Notes: generated by a model from the sequence alone, not told the origin. Positions 8,146 through 16,759 are shown, counted from the first letter of the stretch. The stretch: 38,262 nucleotides of DNA from Xanthomonas sp. 3793 (GCF_024806835.1 NZ_JANTYU010000005.1:306054-344315), one strand, 5' to 3'. Program-made: numbers and translations.

Positions 8146-10482
8146 TTACCCGCCACCGCCACCGCCACCGCCTCCACCACTACCGCCTCCACCACTACCG
8201 CCTCCGCCGCCATCGCCGCCACCGCCACCGCTATCGACGGCGGCCATCGCCGGCCCGTGGTGCATCAGGCTCATCACGCGTACCGGTCCATGCGCCATCT
8301 GCACATCGGCCGGCTGCATATCGGCCGGGGTCCAGGCCAACTGATTGGTCACCGCCTCCTGCTCGCGTTGCTGCATCAACGCCTGCCCCTCCTGCAGCAG
8401 CGCCTGTCCTTCGGGCGAATACCGGATTCGCTCGGCCGCCTTGAACACCGCCGCCTCGTCGTGATTGCGCAGCGCCTGCAGCATCGCGTCGATATTCGCA
8501 TCGCCGGTCCGCAGCGCGGTCGGCGCGTGCGGATCCTGCTGCGCAGCCGTGCGGCCCTGGCCCAGGACCTGACGGGCCTGCTGTTCTTCCGCATCGATCC
8601 GCGCCTGCAGGCTCGGCACCACCGTCTCGGTCATCAGGTGGCGTTCCAGCGCCTCGTGCAGCGAGCGTTGTCCGTGCATGGACAAGGTGGCCGTCTGCGC
8701 GACATTGCCCAGGTTGTTGGGGTTGCTCGGCGTAAACCTCAGCTGCGTGGCGGCACCGCCGGCCAGCAACGCACCTTCCAGCGCACCGCCGCTGGGTGCG
8801 TGTGCGGTGAAGCGGGCCAGCGCATCGCCGCCGGCATCCAGGCTGCGCTGCAGGCGTGGGCCGACCGTGTCCAGCAGCTGCTGCGGCAGCGCCGACACGC
8901 TACGCAGCCGATCTGCGGCTGCGGTTGCCGCACCCGCAGCCGTGTGCATCAAGGTTTCGGCCTGGCGCGCGCTGTCTTCGCGCAACCGCGCGGCATCCTG
9001 CTCGGCTTGCTGGCGGTCTGCCTGGGCCTGTCGCTCCAACGCCTGGGCCTGCTCCAGCAAGGTGGCCTGTGCGGTATCGGGCAACCAGCGTGCGACACCG
9101 CGCAGTGCGTCGGCGGCGCTGTCCTGCGCTTGCGCCTGGGCCTGCAACGCCCAGCGTTGCGCACTGGCATCCAGCTCACCGGCAACCGCACGGCCTGCGG
9201 CAAGACCACGGCCGAGCGTGTCGCCACCGGCTTCCAGTGCCGCGCCGGCGGCGCTGCCGCCGTGGCGGATGGCGGCGCCGCTCATCTGCATGCTGCGCGC
9301 CGCGCCGTCGCCGGCCGCATCCAGCGCCGCATCGCCCGCCCGCCCCAACGCTGCGCTGTGTTCGCCCAGGCCACGTCCGATCTGCGCACCTGCAGCGCCG
9401 GCCCGCAACACCCCCAGCGCCGGACCAGCCAGATACAGGCTTTCCTGCAAGGTCAGCGCCTGCGCGCGGTCTACCAGCGCGCCATCCTGGCCCTGCATCT
9501 TGGCCGGCAACACCGGCTCGATGCGGCCGGCGGCCAGCGGCAACTGCTGCAGCAGCTGGGCGGTATCGCCCTGCGCCAGCCGGTCCACGAACGCATGCAC
9601 CGCCGGCTGCGCATTCACCGGCACATCGCGGTTCAGCGCGCTGTCGAGCAAGGCCTGCCCTTCCGGCAAGCTGCGCATCAAGGTGGCGGTGTCGCCCATC
9701 ACCGCTGCCAGCTGCTGGCGCCGCGCCGCATCCAGCCGGTGGATGTTGTCCTGGATGCCGTTGTTGAGCATTTCGCCCTGGACCTGATAGGCCACGACGG
9801 TGTCGGCGGTGTCGTAGAGCTGCACACCGGGTGTGCTCTTGGCAAAACGCTGTGCGGTCGCCGGATGCAAACCGGCGGCGTTGAACGTGGTTGCCGGCAC
9901 GCCACTCACCGCCGAGCCCGCCGAGCCCATTCCGCCGCCCAGGGAGTGGCCGGCAATTTCGAAATCGACGTTCTGCTGTTTCAGCTGGGATGCCAGTCGC
10001 ATGGCACGATCGTAGTAATCGGTCTGCATGCCAACCGACTGCGGGAAGTTGTTGGCCAGAAAGTCTTCGGCGCTGGTATCGCGCAGACCATTGGCGGTCG
10101 CCACTTCGCCCGCCGAGCCTTTGTAGACCACGGCGAGCTTGTAGCCAGGCCCAAGGATTGCCGGATCGGGAATGTAGATTTCGGCACGGAACCCCGAGTC
10201 GTCAGGCTTCAGGTAGTCTTTCAATCTATCCGAGCCAAGTGAGCGTAGTTCTGGAATACGGGTTTGCAATAACTCGATGTTCTCACTCCCGCGCATCCAT
10301 CCAACAGGGGCATGCCCGATTCCCTTGGCCGAATCGTAGACATCGTCGGCTAGCGAAGCCATCTCATGCGCATGATAGAGCTGTTGCAGCTCGGCAGCAC
10401 GAGATGCAGCTTCCACAGTGCCGCTGGCACGCAGGTCATTCAACAACTGCTCGCGTTGTCTGTGCAAATTTGGGGGTTGCAT
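8146..10482 (-). CDS. Lipase-fold putative antibacterial effector with polyglycine tail
   Basis: The protein has 778 residues. An alpha/beta-hydrolase (lipase class 3/DUF2974-like) domain covers about 35-240, with the nucleophile elbow FEIAGHSLGGG (Ser180), a following TTFNAAGLHP, and a candidate acid at Asp227. The N-terminal MASLADDVYDSAKG...GW motif resembles lipase-like Xanthomonas secretion-system effectors. Residues about 240-690 are Ala/Gln-rich and helical, and the last 30 are almost all Gly (Ser/Asp interspersed). No Sec signal is seen. Genes for two ankyrin lipoproteins lie directly upstream on the same strand, the layout of phospholipase effector-immunity pairs. I do not see a canonical XVIPCD signal, so type IV versus type VI export is open. 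A ribosome-binding AAGGA precedes the ATG. Confidence 0.75.
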   Translation of the reverse strand: MQPPNLHRQREQLLNDLRASGTVEAASRAAELQQLYHAHEMASLADDVYDSAKGIGHAPVGWMRGSENIELLQTRIPELRSLGSDRLKDYLKPDDSGFRAEIYIPDPAILGPGYKLAVVYKGSAGEVATANGLRDTSAEDFLANNFPQSVGMQTDYYDRAMRLASQLKQQNVDFEIAGHSLGGGMGSAGSAVSGVPATTFNAAGLHPATAQRFAKSTPGVQLYDTADTVVAYQVQGEMLNNGIQDNIHRLDAARRQQLAAVMGDTATLMRSLPEGQALLDSALNRDVPVNAQPAVHAFVDRLAQGDTAQLLQQLPLAAGRIEPVLPAKMQGQDGALVDRAQALTLQESLYLAGPALGVLRAGAAGAQIGRGLGEHSAALGRAGDAALDAAGDGAARSMQMSGAAIRHGGSAAGAALEAGGDTLGRGLAAGRAVAGELDASAQRWALQAQAQAQDSAADALRGVARWLPDTAQATLLEQAQALERQAQADRQQAEQDAARLREDSARQAETLMHTAAGAATAAADRLRSVSALPQQLLDTVGPRLQRSLDAGGDALARFTAHAPSGGALEGALLAGGAATQLRFTPSNPNNLGNVAQTATLSMHGQRSLHEALERHLMTETVVPSLQARIDAEEQQARQVLGQGRTAAQQDPHAPTALRTGDANIDAMLQALRNHDEAAVFKAAERIRYSPEGQALLQEGQALMQQREQEAVTNQLAWTPADMQPADVQMAHGPVRVMSLMHHGPAMAAVDSGGGGGDGGGGGSGGGGSGGGGGGGGGG

Positions 10483-11377
10483 GCGATCAATCCTTGCGCA
10501 TGGAATTCAAAGCAGTGGGATGTCTCTTTCTTCCGATGGAAAGTGGAACGCCTTGCGCATGCGTTTGTAGTGCTCCGGCATCGCAGGTCGCGCATATCCA
10601 CGCGCGAGCAGCCATTCCTGGCATTTTTTCTGCCAGTGTGGATCCTTAGGGTTTCCCGGATGCCAATATATGGAAGAAATTGTACGCGAGTCCCCTTTGA
10701 CTAACGAAATATCGCCGGAATACTCAATCCGTGGGTCCGCCCCGTGTTCCAACAACCAGAAAACCCGCTCAAATCCGCCGGAGCCCGAGTAGTTTTCCAG
10801 GAGGGTTCCACCCATTCCTGCCAATGCATTAACGTCGGCTCCCTTTTCCACTAACAACTGGATATTTGACCACTTGTCCTGCTTGATAAGCGCGTGGAAA
10901 AGCAGTGTCTCTCCATTTGAATTATAGGTGTTCGGATCCCCTCCATGATCAAGCAGCAGCTTGAGATAGACAGAATCATCCTGCTCGGCTGCCCAGACCA
11001 TTGCGCGGTTCCGGTAACGCCCTTTGAACCGCGTCGTCTCTTGTAAAGGATGCAACTGCCCAGCGTTGGGATCGGCCCCATTCTCCAACATCGCCTTCAA
11101 CCCGGCCGGGTTGTGGGTGAAGATCGGCCAGAACAACAGTGGATAGCCGTCCTTGGAAAAAATCTTGTCCGGGTTCACGCCCTCCACCTTCATCAACCGC
11201 CACACTTCCTCGGTATTGCCCTGCTCGGCTGCCAGCGCCAACGCCAAGGCCTTGGGGTCGGTGAAGTTACGATCGGGCGCATAGCGCGATTGCGCGGCAG
11301 GCGAACAGCCGGTGACAGCCAGCAACACCGCGCAGCAGATCTGGATGAAAAAATGCGATGGCTTCACGCGCGCCTCC
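10477..11377. repeat. Direct duplication, copy 1 (ankyrin lipoprotein unit)
   Basis: This about 0.9-kb block matches 11499-12388 at a 1022-base offset. The match begins at TTGCATGCGATCAATCCTTG, which contains the start codon of the lipase-like gene, and ends at the GGAGG ribosome-binding site of the ankyrin gene. Sequence outside both ends is unrelated. Confidence 0.85.
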
Positions 11378-11379
11378 AT
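10507..11379 (-). CDS. Ankyrin-repeat lipoprotein, putative immunity protein (copy 1)
   Basis: About 290 residues with a lipoprotein signal: a hydrophobic stretch followed by lipobox AVTGC (Cys25 from the ATG used here), so it is predicted to be anchored in the periplasm. Ankyrin-type units follow (LENGADPN, LLDHGGDPN, LVEKGADVNALAGMGGTLL, LLEHGADPR). It ends 24 bases before the lipase-like gene and is likely its immunity partner, by analogy with periplasmic lipoproteins guarding against phospholipase effectors. The start is uncertain: copy 2 has GTG-ATG after GGAGG, but here that ATG is AAG. The choice is GTG at 11367, very close to GGAGG, or the ATG at 11379, which overlaps it. Confidence 0.8.
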   Translation of the reverse strand: MEARVKPSHFFIQICCAVLLAVTGCSPAAQSRYAPDRNFTDPKALALALAAEQGNTEEVWRLMKVEGVNPDKIFSKDGYPLLFWPIFTHNPAGLKAMLENGADPNAGQLHPLQETTRFKGRYRNRAMVWAAEQDDSVYLKLLLDHGGDPNTYNSNGETLLFHALIKQDKWSNIQLLVEKGADVNALAGMGGTLLENYSGSGGFERVFWLLEHGADPRIEYSGDISLVKGDSRTISSIYWHPGNPKDPHWQKKCQEWLLARGYARPAMPEHYKRMRKAFHFPSEERDIPLL

Positions 11380-11498
11380 GGCGGCTGGTTGCGTAGGGAC
11401 AGGATGGTAAGCCAGTTGGCCGCTTGCAGCGCACGACCGGCTCTGCACTTGGTGTGCGTTTGGTCTGTTCGGCATCGTGGTTCCGGCTGGACGGACGT

Positions 11499-12388
11499 TT
11501 GCATGCGATCAATCCTTGCGCATGGAATTCAAAGCAGTGGGATATCTTTTTCTTCCGTTGGAAAATGGAACGCCTTGCGCATGCGTTTGTAGTGCTCCGG
11601 CATTGCAGGTCGCGCATATCCACGTGCGAGCAGCCATTGCTGGCACTGTCGCTGCCAGCGGGGATCCTTTGGATTTCCCGGATGCCAATAGATTGATGTG
11701 ATCGTGCGTGAGTCCAGTTTCCTCGTCGCAGTACTCCCGGAATACTCAACACGTGGATCCGCACCGTGCTCCAATAACCAGAACGTGGGTTCGAACCCGC
11801 CCGTACCAACGTAGTTCTCTATAAGAGTTCCTCCCATTCCTGCTAGCGCATTGACATCGGCGCCTCGCTCGACCAGTAACTGGATATTCCGCCACTTGTC
11901 TTGCTTGATGAGTGCGTGAAACAGCAATGTCTCGTTATTCGAATTCCGCGTATTCGGATCACCGCCATGATCCAGCAGCAATTTGAGATAGATCGGGTCG
12001 TCCTGCTCGGCTGCCCAGACCATTGCATTCGAGTTATTGCGAACGCCTCGATCTAGCGTTTGATAAGGCAGCGCCACATTCGGATCGGCCCCATTCTCCA
12101 ACATCGCCTTCAACCCGGCCGGGTTGTGGGTGAAGATCGGCCAGAACAACAGTGGATAGCCGTCCTTAGAGAAGATCGTGTCCGGGTTCACGCCATCCAC
12201 CTTCATCAACCGCCGCACTTCCTCGGTATCGCCCTGCTCGGCTGCCAGGGCCAGTGCCAAGGCCTTGGGGTCGGTGAAGTGACGGTCCGGCGCATAGCGC
12301 GACCGCGCCGCTGGCGAACACCCGGTGATGACAAGCAACACTACACAGCAAATCCGGATGAACAAATGCGATGGCATCACGCGCCTCC
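11499..12388. repeat. Direct duplication, copy 2 (ankyrin lipoprotein unit)
   Basis: This is the partner of 10477-11377. Its downstream edge (11499-11525) keeps the ribosome-binding site and the ATGCAA start of the lipase-like gene, but the sequence then diverges completely (11380-11498, about 120 bases, no gene seen). It is a fossil effector start between the two ankyrin genes. Confidence 0.85.
11529..12377 (-). CDS. Ankyrin-repeat lipoprotein, putative immunity protein (copy 2)
   Basis: The protein has 282 residues. The ATG at 12377 sits six bases after GGAGG; a GTG immediately before it is less well spaced. The signal ends in lipobox VITGC (Cys20). Ankyrin units lie at about 34-210 and a conserved C-terminal domain (SIYWHPGNPKDP...LLARGYARPAMPEHY) follows. 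It is roughly 80% identical to copy 1, with differences concentrated in two patches: residues 101-117 (VALPYQTLDRGVRNNSN, against an unrelated 20-residue stretch) and 215-221. Such patches on a binding scaffold fit changed partner specificity. It is first in the presumed operon and could protect against a related effector from other strains. Confidence 0.82.
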   Translation of the reverse strand: MPSHLFIRICCVVLLVITGCSPAARSRYAPDRHFTDPKALALALAAEQGDTEEVRRLMKVDGVNPDTIFSKDGYPLLFWPIFTHNPAGLKAMLENGADPNVALPYQTLDRGVRNNSNAMVWAAEQDDPIYLKLLLDHGGDPNTRNSNNETLLFHALIKQDKWRNIQLLVERGADVNALAGMGGTLIENYVGTGGFEPTFWLLEHGADPRVEYSGSTATRKLDSRTITSIYWHPGNPKDPRWQRQCQQWLLARGYARPAMPEHYKRMRKAFHFPTEEKDIPLL

Positions 12389-12745
12389 GTTGCGCCGTGT
12401 CCGCCGAGTGGGCGGGGTGAGGGTAATCGCCGTTGGGCGCGCGCTGCCGCCGACTGTTGCGGCGTCCGACCCATCAGTGCAAGCGATACTAACGCCCATA
12501 GCATAGCGCAGGGCGGCGGCCTGGCAAGTCGGCGGGTCGTTGATCCCACAGGTATAGCCGCAGCGACAGACCAATGCGACAAGGCATCCGTGTAGCGGAA
12601 GAGCACCTCAGAGACGCCCACATCGACGTGGCGATCGGCGGCCAGAGAAGAGTGGACGACGCGGACACCGGCGAGCGAGTGGTGCATGCCGTGTCCGGAG
12701 ATCCCGCGCCCTGCAATGAGCGCGTAGTAGATGGCTCAGTGGCTC
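12389..12745. other. Intergenic gap without recognised gene
   Basis: These 357 bases lie between the ankyrin lipoprotein operon and the NAGPA gene. Open frames exist on the minus strand (for example about 12380-12687), but they lack recognisable domains, and I see no strong promoter, terminator or repeat. Confidence 0.5.
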
Positions 12746-14002
12746 TCAGTCGATTGGTGCGATCCGCACCCCCAACTGGTTGGCCACCGGACGTTCGCGT
12801 CCCGGAATGCCTGTGTGGATGGGGCGGTTGAGCGTGCGCACGCGGCCGTCGACGCGGGCGGCCAGGGTGCTGGAGCCGCCGCCGTCCAGGTTGATGGCCG
12901 CGTGGGCGCCGAGTTGCTGCAGCACGGCGGTCAGTGCGTCCAGGGTCATGCCGGCGCTGTAGCCGGGCTGGCGGCCGTCGGCCACCACCATCCACAAGGT
13001 CTTGCCGGCACGGTCCAGGCCCAGCGCGCTGCGCGGTTCGGGGCCGTCGTAGTAGTCGGCACGGCTGGCTTCGCGCGGTTGGCGCCTGCCATCGAGCAAC
13101 AGCAGCGGGCCGGCGCCCACACCGACGCGTGTGCCGGCCGGGCAACTGCCGCGCACGATATGCACCGCGTTGCGCGTACTCACACAGAAAGCGGCATCCA
13201 CGCGCGCATCGCCGGTGGCGGCGGCCGAATCGAGATGGCCGTCGTCCATCGCCAGGCCTTCGGCGGTCACGCCCTGCCCGACTTCCGGCACGAAGGCCTT
13301 GTCGAACAGATGCCCGCCATCGAACGGCAGGAAGTAGTCGGCATTGATCGCCAGCGCCAGCCCGCCATCGCGCACGAAGGCGGTGGTGGCGGTGGCGAGA
13401 AATTCGCCACCGCCGCTGCGGTCGCCGCGCGTGCCGACCAGCTGCAGGCCCGGCGTGGTCAGGTCGATCCGTGCGATGTGCAGCATCACCGGCTGCGGCC
13501 CATCCACGCGCTGGCGCCAGTAGCGCACGCCGGGCGCCAGCGTGACCGGCGCGGCGGGCGCAGGCTCCGCCTGCACCAGCGGCTCGATGGCCGCGCGGGC
13601 ACGCGCCTGCGCGTGGTCCAGCGCGGCCAGCACCGCAGCGATGCGGGCCGGCGGCGTGCGCAACAGCAGGGCTTGCGCCGGTGCCGACTGCAGCAGCTGC
13701 GCCAGATCCGCGCAGCGCGCGCCGGTGCAGGGCTGCGCGTCGCTGCCGACCCGTGCCGGGCCCTCGGCATCGTCGATGACCTGCAGGGCAATGCGATTGT
13801 GCTCGGCCGGTTTGCAGCGGCTGACTGCCGCCAGCACATCGTCGGGCCACTGGCCCCAGCAATCGCCGCTGACGATGGTCTCCATCGCTACGAACGGCGG
13901 CGTTGCTGCGGGCGTGGTGGCTTGCCGGCCGCACGCATTGCCGATGGATGCTGCCATCAGGCAGGCAAGCAGCGCCGACGCAAGACGTCGATCAGAACGC
14001 AT
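12746..14002 (-). CDS. Phosphodiester glycosidase family (NAGPA domain) exported protein
   Basis: The protein has 418 residues and an N-terminal signal (ASALLACLMAASIGNACG; the Cys could be a lipobox, but SIGNAC is atypical). The C-terminal 220 residues carry the NAGPA/DUF2233 fold: LALAINADYFLPFDGG, VGAGPLLLLDGR, RSALGLDRAGKTLWMVVADGR and NLDGGGSSTL (Asp373). In the namesake enzyme this fold removes GlcNAc from a 1-phosphodiester; bacterial members act on other phosphodiester-linked sugars or are uncharacterised. The N-terminal 150 residues are a family-unknown, Cys-containing region. Its start overlaps the end of the TonB receptor gene by 11 bases, so the pair is co-translated and probably shares a substrate. 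Confidence 0.87.
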   Translation of the reverse strand: MRSDRRLASALLACLMAASIGNACGRQATTPAATPPFVAMETIVSGDCWGQWPDDVLAAVSRCKPAEHNRIALQVIDDAEGPARVGSDAQPCTGARCADLAQLLQSAPAQALLLRTPPARIAAVLAALDHAQARARAAIEPLVQAEPAPAAPVTLAPGVRYWRQRVDGPQPVMLHIARIDLTTPGLQLVGTRGDRSGGGEFLATATTAFVRDGGLALAINADYFLPFDGGHLFDKAFVPEVGQGVTAEGLAMDDGHLDSAAATGDARVDAAFCVSTRNAVHIVRGSCPAGTRVGVGAGPLLLLDGRRQPREASRADYYDGPEPRSALGLDRAGKTLWMVVADGRQPGYSAGMTLDALTAVLQQLGAHAAINLDGGGSSTLAARVDGRVRTLNRPIHTGIPGRERPVANQLGVRIAPID

Positions 14003-16667
14003 AGTCCACTCCCAGGTAGTACGCGCGGCCGTTATCCAGTTGCTCGCGCATCAGTTGCTGATCGGCGCCGATGACGCGGGTCAGCCGCGCATTGCTGAGA
14101 TTGCGGCCCTGCAGGGTCATGCGCAGCTTGTTGGTGAAGCGCCACGCCAGCTGCGCGTCGTAGCTGGTGATGGCGTCGTAATAGCGGTCGTTGACGCGGT
14201 TGTCCGTGGCCGCCGACAGCAACTGCAGGCCGGTGTAGTTGGCGCTGACGCGTGCACTGAAGCGGCCGATGTCATACAGCAGCGAGGCATTGGCGCTGCG
14301 TTTGGGCGATTCCATCAGGCCGGGCAGCGCGCGCAGGCTGCCATCGCTCATCTGCACGTCGGCAGTGCGCGGATCGAGCAGGGTCAGATTGGCCATCGCG
14401 CCAAGATGCGACCAGGCGCCGGGCAGAAAATCGAAGCGCGTATCGATGGCGGTGAACTCGACGCCGCGCACGCTGGCCGCACCGGTATTGATCGCCTGGG
14501 TGGTGGTGACCTGATAGGTGCCGACCAGCCCGCCTGGATCGCGCTGCAGATCGGTGCTGGTGACGCGCACGATCTCGTCGTCGATGCGCTTATGGAACAG
14601 CGCCATCGACAGCTGCGCATCCTGATCCGGATACCACTCCAGCGACAGGTCCAGATTGTCGGCGCGGCGTGGGCGCAGCTGCGGGTTGGCGATGCTGCGG
14701 TTGATGGTCAAGCCGGTGGTGTCCACCACCGGACTGCTGTTCTGGCCGATATCGCCGTAGGTGGGCAGGCCGATGCTGCGGCTGCCGGCCATGCGCAGCT
14801 TCAGCGCCGGGCTGATGTCCCAGGCAAGGTTGGCCGATGGCAACAGGAAGCGGCGGTCGCTGGCGTCCGATTGCTGCAGATAATTGGTGGTGCTGCTCAG
14901 CGGCTGCGGCACTGCGCTGAGCACCTCGCGTTGCAGATACTCGTTGCGCAGGCCGAACGTGGCCTGCGTGCGCTCGCCATGCCAGGTGCCCATCAGGTAG
15001 GCCGCGCCATTGCGTTCGTCGATGCGGAAATCGCTGATCGCACTGTTGCGCGCGTTGGTGCCTGCCAGCACGTAAGCGCCTGGAGAGGCGTCCGCAAACG
15101 CGGCCACCCGCGCCGGATCGACCAGCAGCAGGCAGCTGAAATCGGCGTACGGGCAGATGCGTGCATCGTCGCTGCCCACGGTCGCCAGACTCACCCGCCC
15201 CACCGGATTGCGGCGTACTTCATCCAGGTTGTAACGCTGTTGCAGATCGCGGTACTGCAGGCCGGCGCGCAGCCCCCACCCCTGCGCATCGGCGTCGGCG
15301 TTCTGGCTGTAGTCGATCTTGACGGTGGTGGTGTCGGTGCTGCTCTTTTCCACCCGGGTCAGGAAGTACGACTGCAGGTAATTGGCCGGATTGCCGTAAT
15401 AGCCGGGGTCGACCAGGGCGATGGTCGGGCGCGTGTGGTCGCCCAGCGCGTAGCCGAATCCCATCCGTGCGGACGCGGCCGCGGTGAAGACATCTTCGCG
15501 CGTGTCTTGTCGATACTTGCCGGTGGCACGGTTGAACAACACATCGAGGTGGCCCTGCTGATGGAGGCGGAAGCTGCCGCTGGCCTGCGCGTAACGCAGC
15601 GTGCGGGTCTGGTCGAAGCGGTTGGCATCGGTCTGTGCGCTGCCCTGCGCGTAGCGGCCGGCGTCGGCATCGGCCACCGCCGCATTGCCGACCCGGTTGA
15701 TCCACTGCGAGCGACGTCGTTCGTCGTTGTCGTGTTCGAAGGAGCCGGCGCTCAACGCCAGTTTCAGCGCATCGCCATCGTCGTACTCCAGTTTGCCGAA
15801 CACGCTGCGGCGCTGACGTACGTTGTCGTAGCTGAGCGGGCGGAACCGGTCCGGCGCGATCGCCATGCCGTCGGTGTCGAGCGTGGGGGTCAGGGTCTGC
15901 CGTGCGCCGTTGGCGTAGTAGCTGTAGCTGTCGATGGCGGTGTTCAACGACGCCGAATCGCGGCGGAAGTAATCGGCCGACAGCACCACGCCGAAGCGAT
16001 CGTCCGGCCCGAAGGTGTCGCTGAAACTGCCCTGCACCTGCCCGGACGGGCCGCTGCCCTGCAGTTGCCGGCGGTTTTCCCAGTCGGCCAGGTTCGCGCG
16101 CACGCTGGCGAACGGGCCATCATGATCGAACGCGCTGCGCGTGCGCAGCGACGCGATGCCGCCGATGGCATTGCTGTCCATGTCGGCGTTGAAGGTCTTG
16201 TAGATGTCCACCTGCTGCGCCAGCGATGCGGGGATCACATCCAGCGACTGCACGCGGCGGCTGGTTTCGGTGGATGGCAGCGCCACGCCGTCGATCAGCA
16301 CCGTGTTGTAGTCGGGGTTGAAGCCGCGCAGGCTCATGAACTGCGCTTCGCCGCGGCCGTTGTTGACCACCATCGACACGCCCGGCACCCGCTGCAGCGC
16401 TTCGCCCAGGCCGAAGTCCGGGATCGAGCCGATATCGTCGGCAGCCACGCCATCGGAGACCACCGCCGCTTCGCGCTTGGCGCCGATGGCCTGGCGGATC
16501 GACAGGTGCTGGCCGGAAACCTGCACGGTGTCCAGCTGTACCGGTGCCTCGCTGGCGGGAGCCGACGCCGCCGGCAGCGGCTCGACGGCATGGGCATTGA
16601 GGCTGGTGCCGATACACAGGGCCAGCAGACAAAGACGGGGGCACGGGTGGGTGCTGAAGCGGGACAT
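13992..16667 (-). CDS. TonB-dependent outer-membrane receptor
   Basis: An 891-residue active transporter importing a ligand through the outer membrane using TonB energy. The signal peptide ends at LNAHA; a plug domain follows (about 40-170: LDTVQVSG, IGSIPDFGLGEALQRVPGVS, FMSLRGFNPDYNTVLIDG, IPASLAQQVDIYKTFNADMD, GGIASLRTR), then a long beta-barrel ending in the aromatic YYLGVDYAF. The plug style is that of the large Xanthomonas family that often takes up plant glycans. ATG at 16667 is chosen because it leads directly to the signal peptide. The ROK regulator gene diverges from it and an AT-rich palindrome lies 29 bases upstream, so substrate-controlled repression is likely. Confidence 0.93.
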   Translation of the reverse strand: MSRFSTHPCPRLCLLALCIGTSLNAHAVEPLPAASAPASEAPVQLDTVQVSGQHLSIRQAIGAKREAAVVSDGVAADDIGSIPDFGLGEALQRVPGVSMVVNNGRGEAQFMSLRGFNPDYNTVLIDGVALPSTETSRRVQSLDVIPASLAQQVDIYKTFNADMDSNAIGGIASLRTRSAFDHDGPFASVRANLADWENRRQLQGSGPSGQVQGSFSDTFGPDDRFGVVLSADYFRRDSASLNTAIDSYSYYANGARQTLTPTLDTDGMAIAPDRFRPLSYDNVRQRRSVFGKLEYDDGDALKLALSAGSFEHDNDERRRSQWINRVGNAAVADADAGRYAQGSAQTDANRFDQTRTLRYAQASGSFRLHQQGHLDVLFNRATGKYRQDTREDVFTAAASARMGFGYALGDHTRPTIALVDPGYYGNPANYLQSYFLTRVEKSSTDTTTVKIDYSQNADADAQGWGLRAGLQYRDLQQRYNLDEVRRNPVGRVSLATVGSDDARICPYADFSCLLLVDPARVAAFADASPGAYVLAGTNARNSAISDFRIDERNGAAYLMGTWHGERTQATFGLRNEYLQREVLSAVPQPLSSTTNYLQQSDASDRRFLLPSANLAWDISPALKLRMAGSRSIGLPTYGDIGQNSSPVVDTTGLTINRSIANPQLRPRRADNLDLSLEWYPDQDAQLSMALFHKRIDDEIVRVTSTDLQRDPGGLVGTYQVTTTQAINTGAASVRGVEFTAIDTRFDFLPGAWSHLGAMANLTLLDPRTADVQMSDGSLRALPGLMESPKRSANASLLYDIGRFSARVSANYTGLQLLSAATDNRVNDRYYDAITSYDAQLAWRFTNKLRMTLQGRNLSNARLTRVIGADQQLMREQLDNGRAYYLGVDYAF

Positions 16668-16695
16668 GGGGCGGCCGGTCGAGGATGAGCTCGAC

Positions 16696-16727
16696 AATTT
16701 AATAACTTACTGTGAATTAATTATTTC
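16696..16727. promoter_or_regulatory. Putative ROK operator between TonB receptor and regulator genes
   Basis: A 32-base AT-rich stretch with TTTAATAA, an eight-base spacer region and TGAATTAA arms as a degenerate palindrome stands out in GC-rich DNA. It matches the site at 21051-21082 upstream of the GDPD operon at 23 of 32 positions in the same orientation. AT-rich palindromes of about 23 bases are known operators of the ROK repressors NagC and Mlc, so binding by the adjacent ROK protein is inferred. Confidence 0.6.
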
Positions 16728-16759
16728 AGGCAGGCGCAGGTAAGCTAGCCGTTCCCCCC

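Noticed and set aside
8146..8700. XVIPCD type IV secretion signal at the end of the lipase-like protein
   Set aside because: The region is Gln/Ala-rich like XVIPCD tails, but I cannot find the conserved GLxRIDHV-type core, so it was not annotated.
8002..10242. 746-residue reading frame on the plus strand
   Set aside because: It lies opposite the lipase-like gene and its translation is low-complexity Arg/Gln/Ala sequence without domains; it is a GC-rich shadow.
12166..12687. Possible small gene starting MHHSLAGVRVVHSSLAADRH
   Set aside because: It overlaps the 5' part of an ankyrin lipoprotein gene in another frame and shows no domain or convincing ribosome-binding site.
12489..13934. 481-residue frame overlapping the NAGPA gene on the same strand
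   Set aside because: The other frame holds the NAGPA motifs and signal peptide; this one is an Arg-rich frame-shifted shadow.
13542..16688. 1048-residue reading frame on the plus strand
   Set aside because: It is antisense to the TonB receptor, whose plug and barrel motifs are clear on the minus strand.
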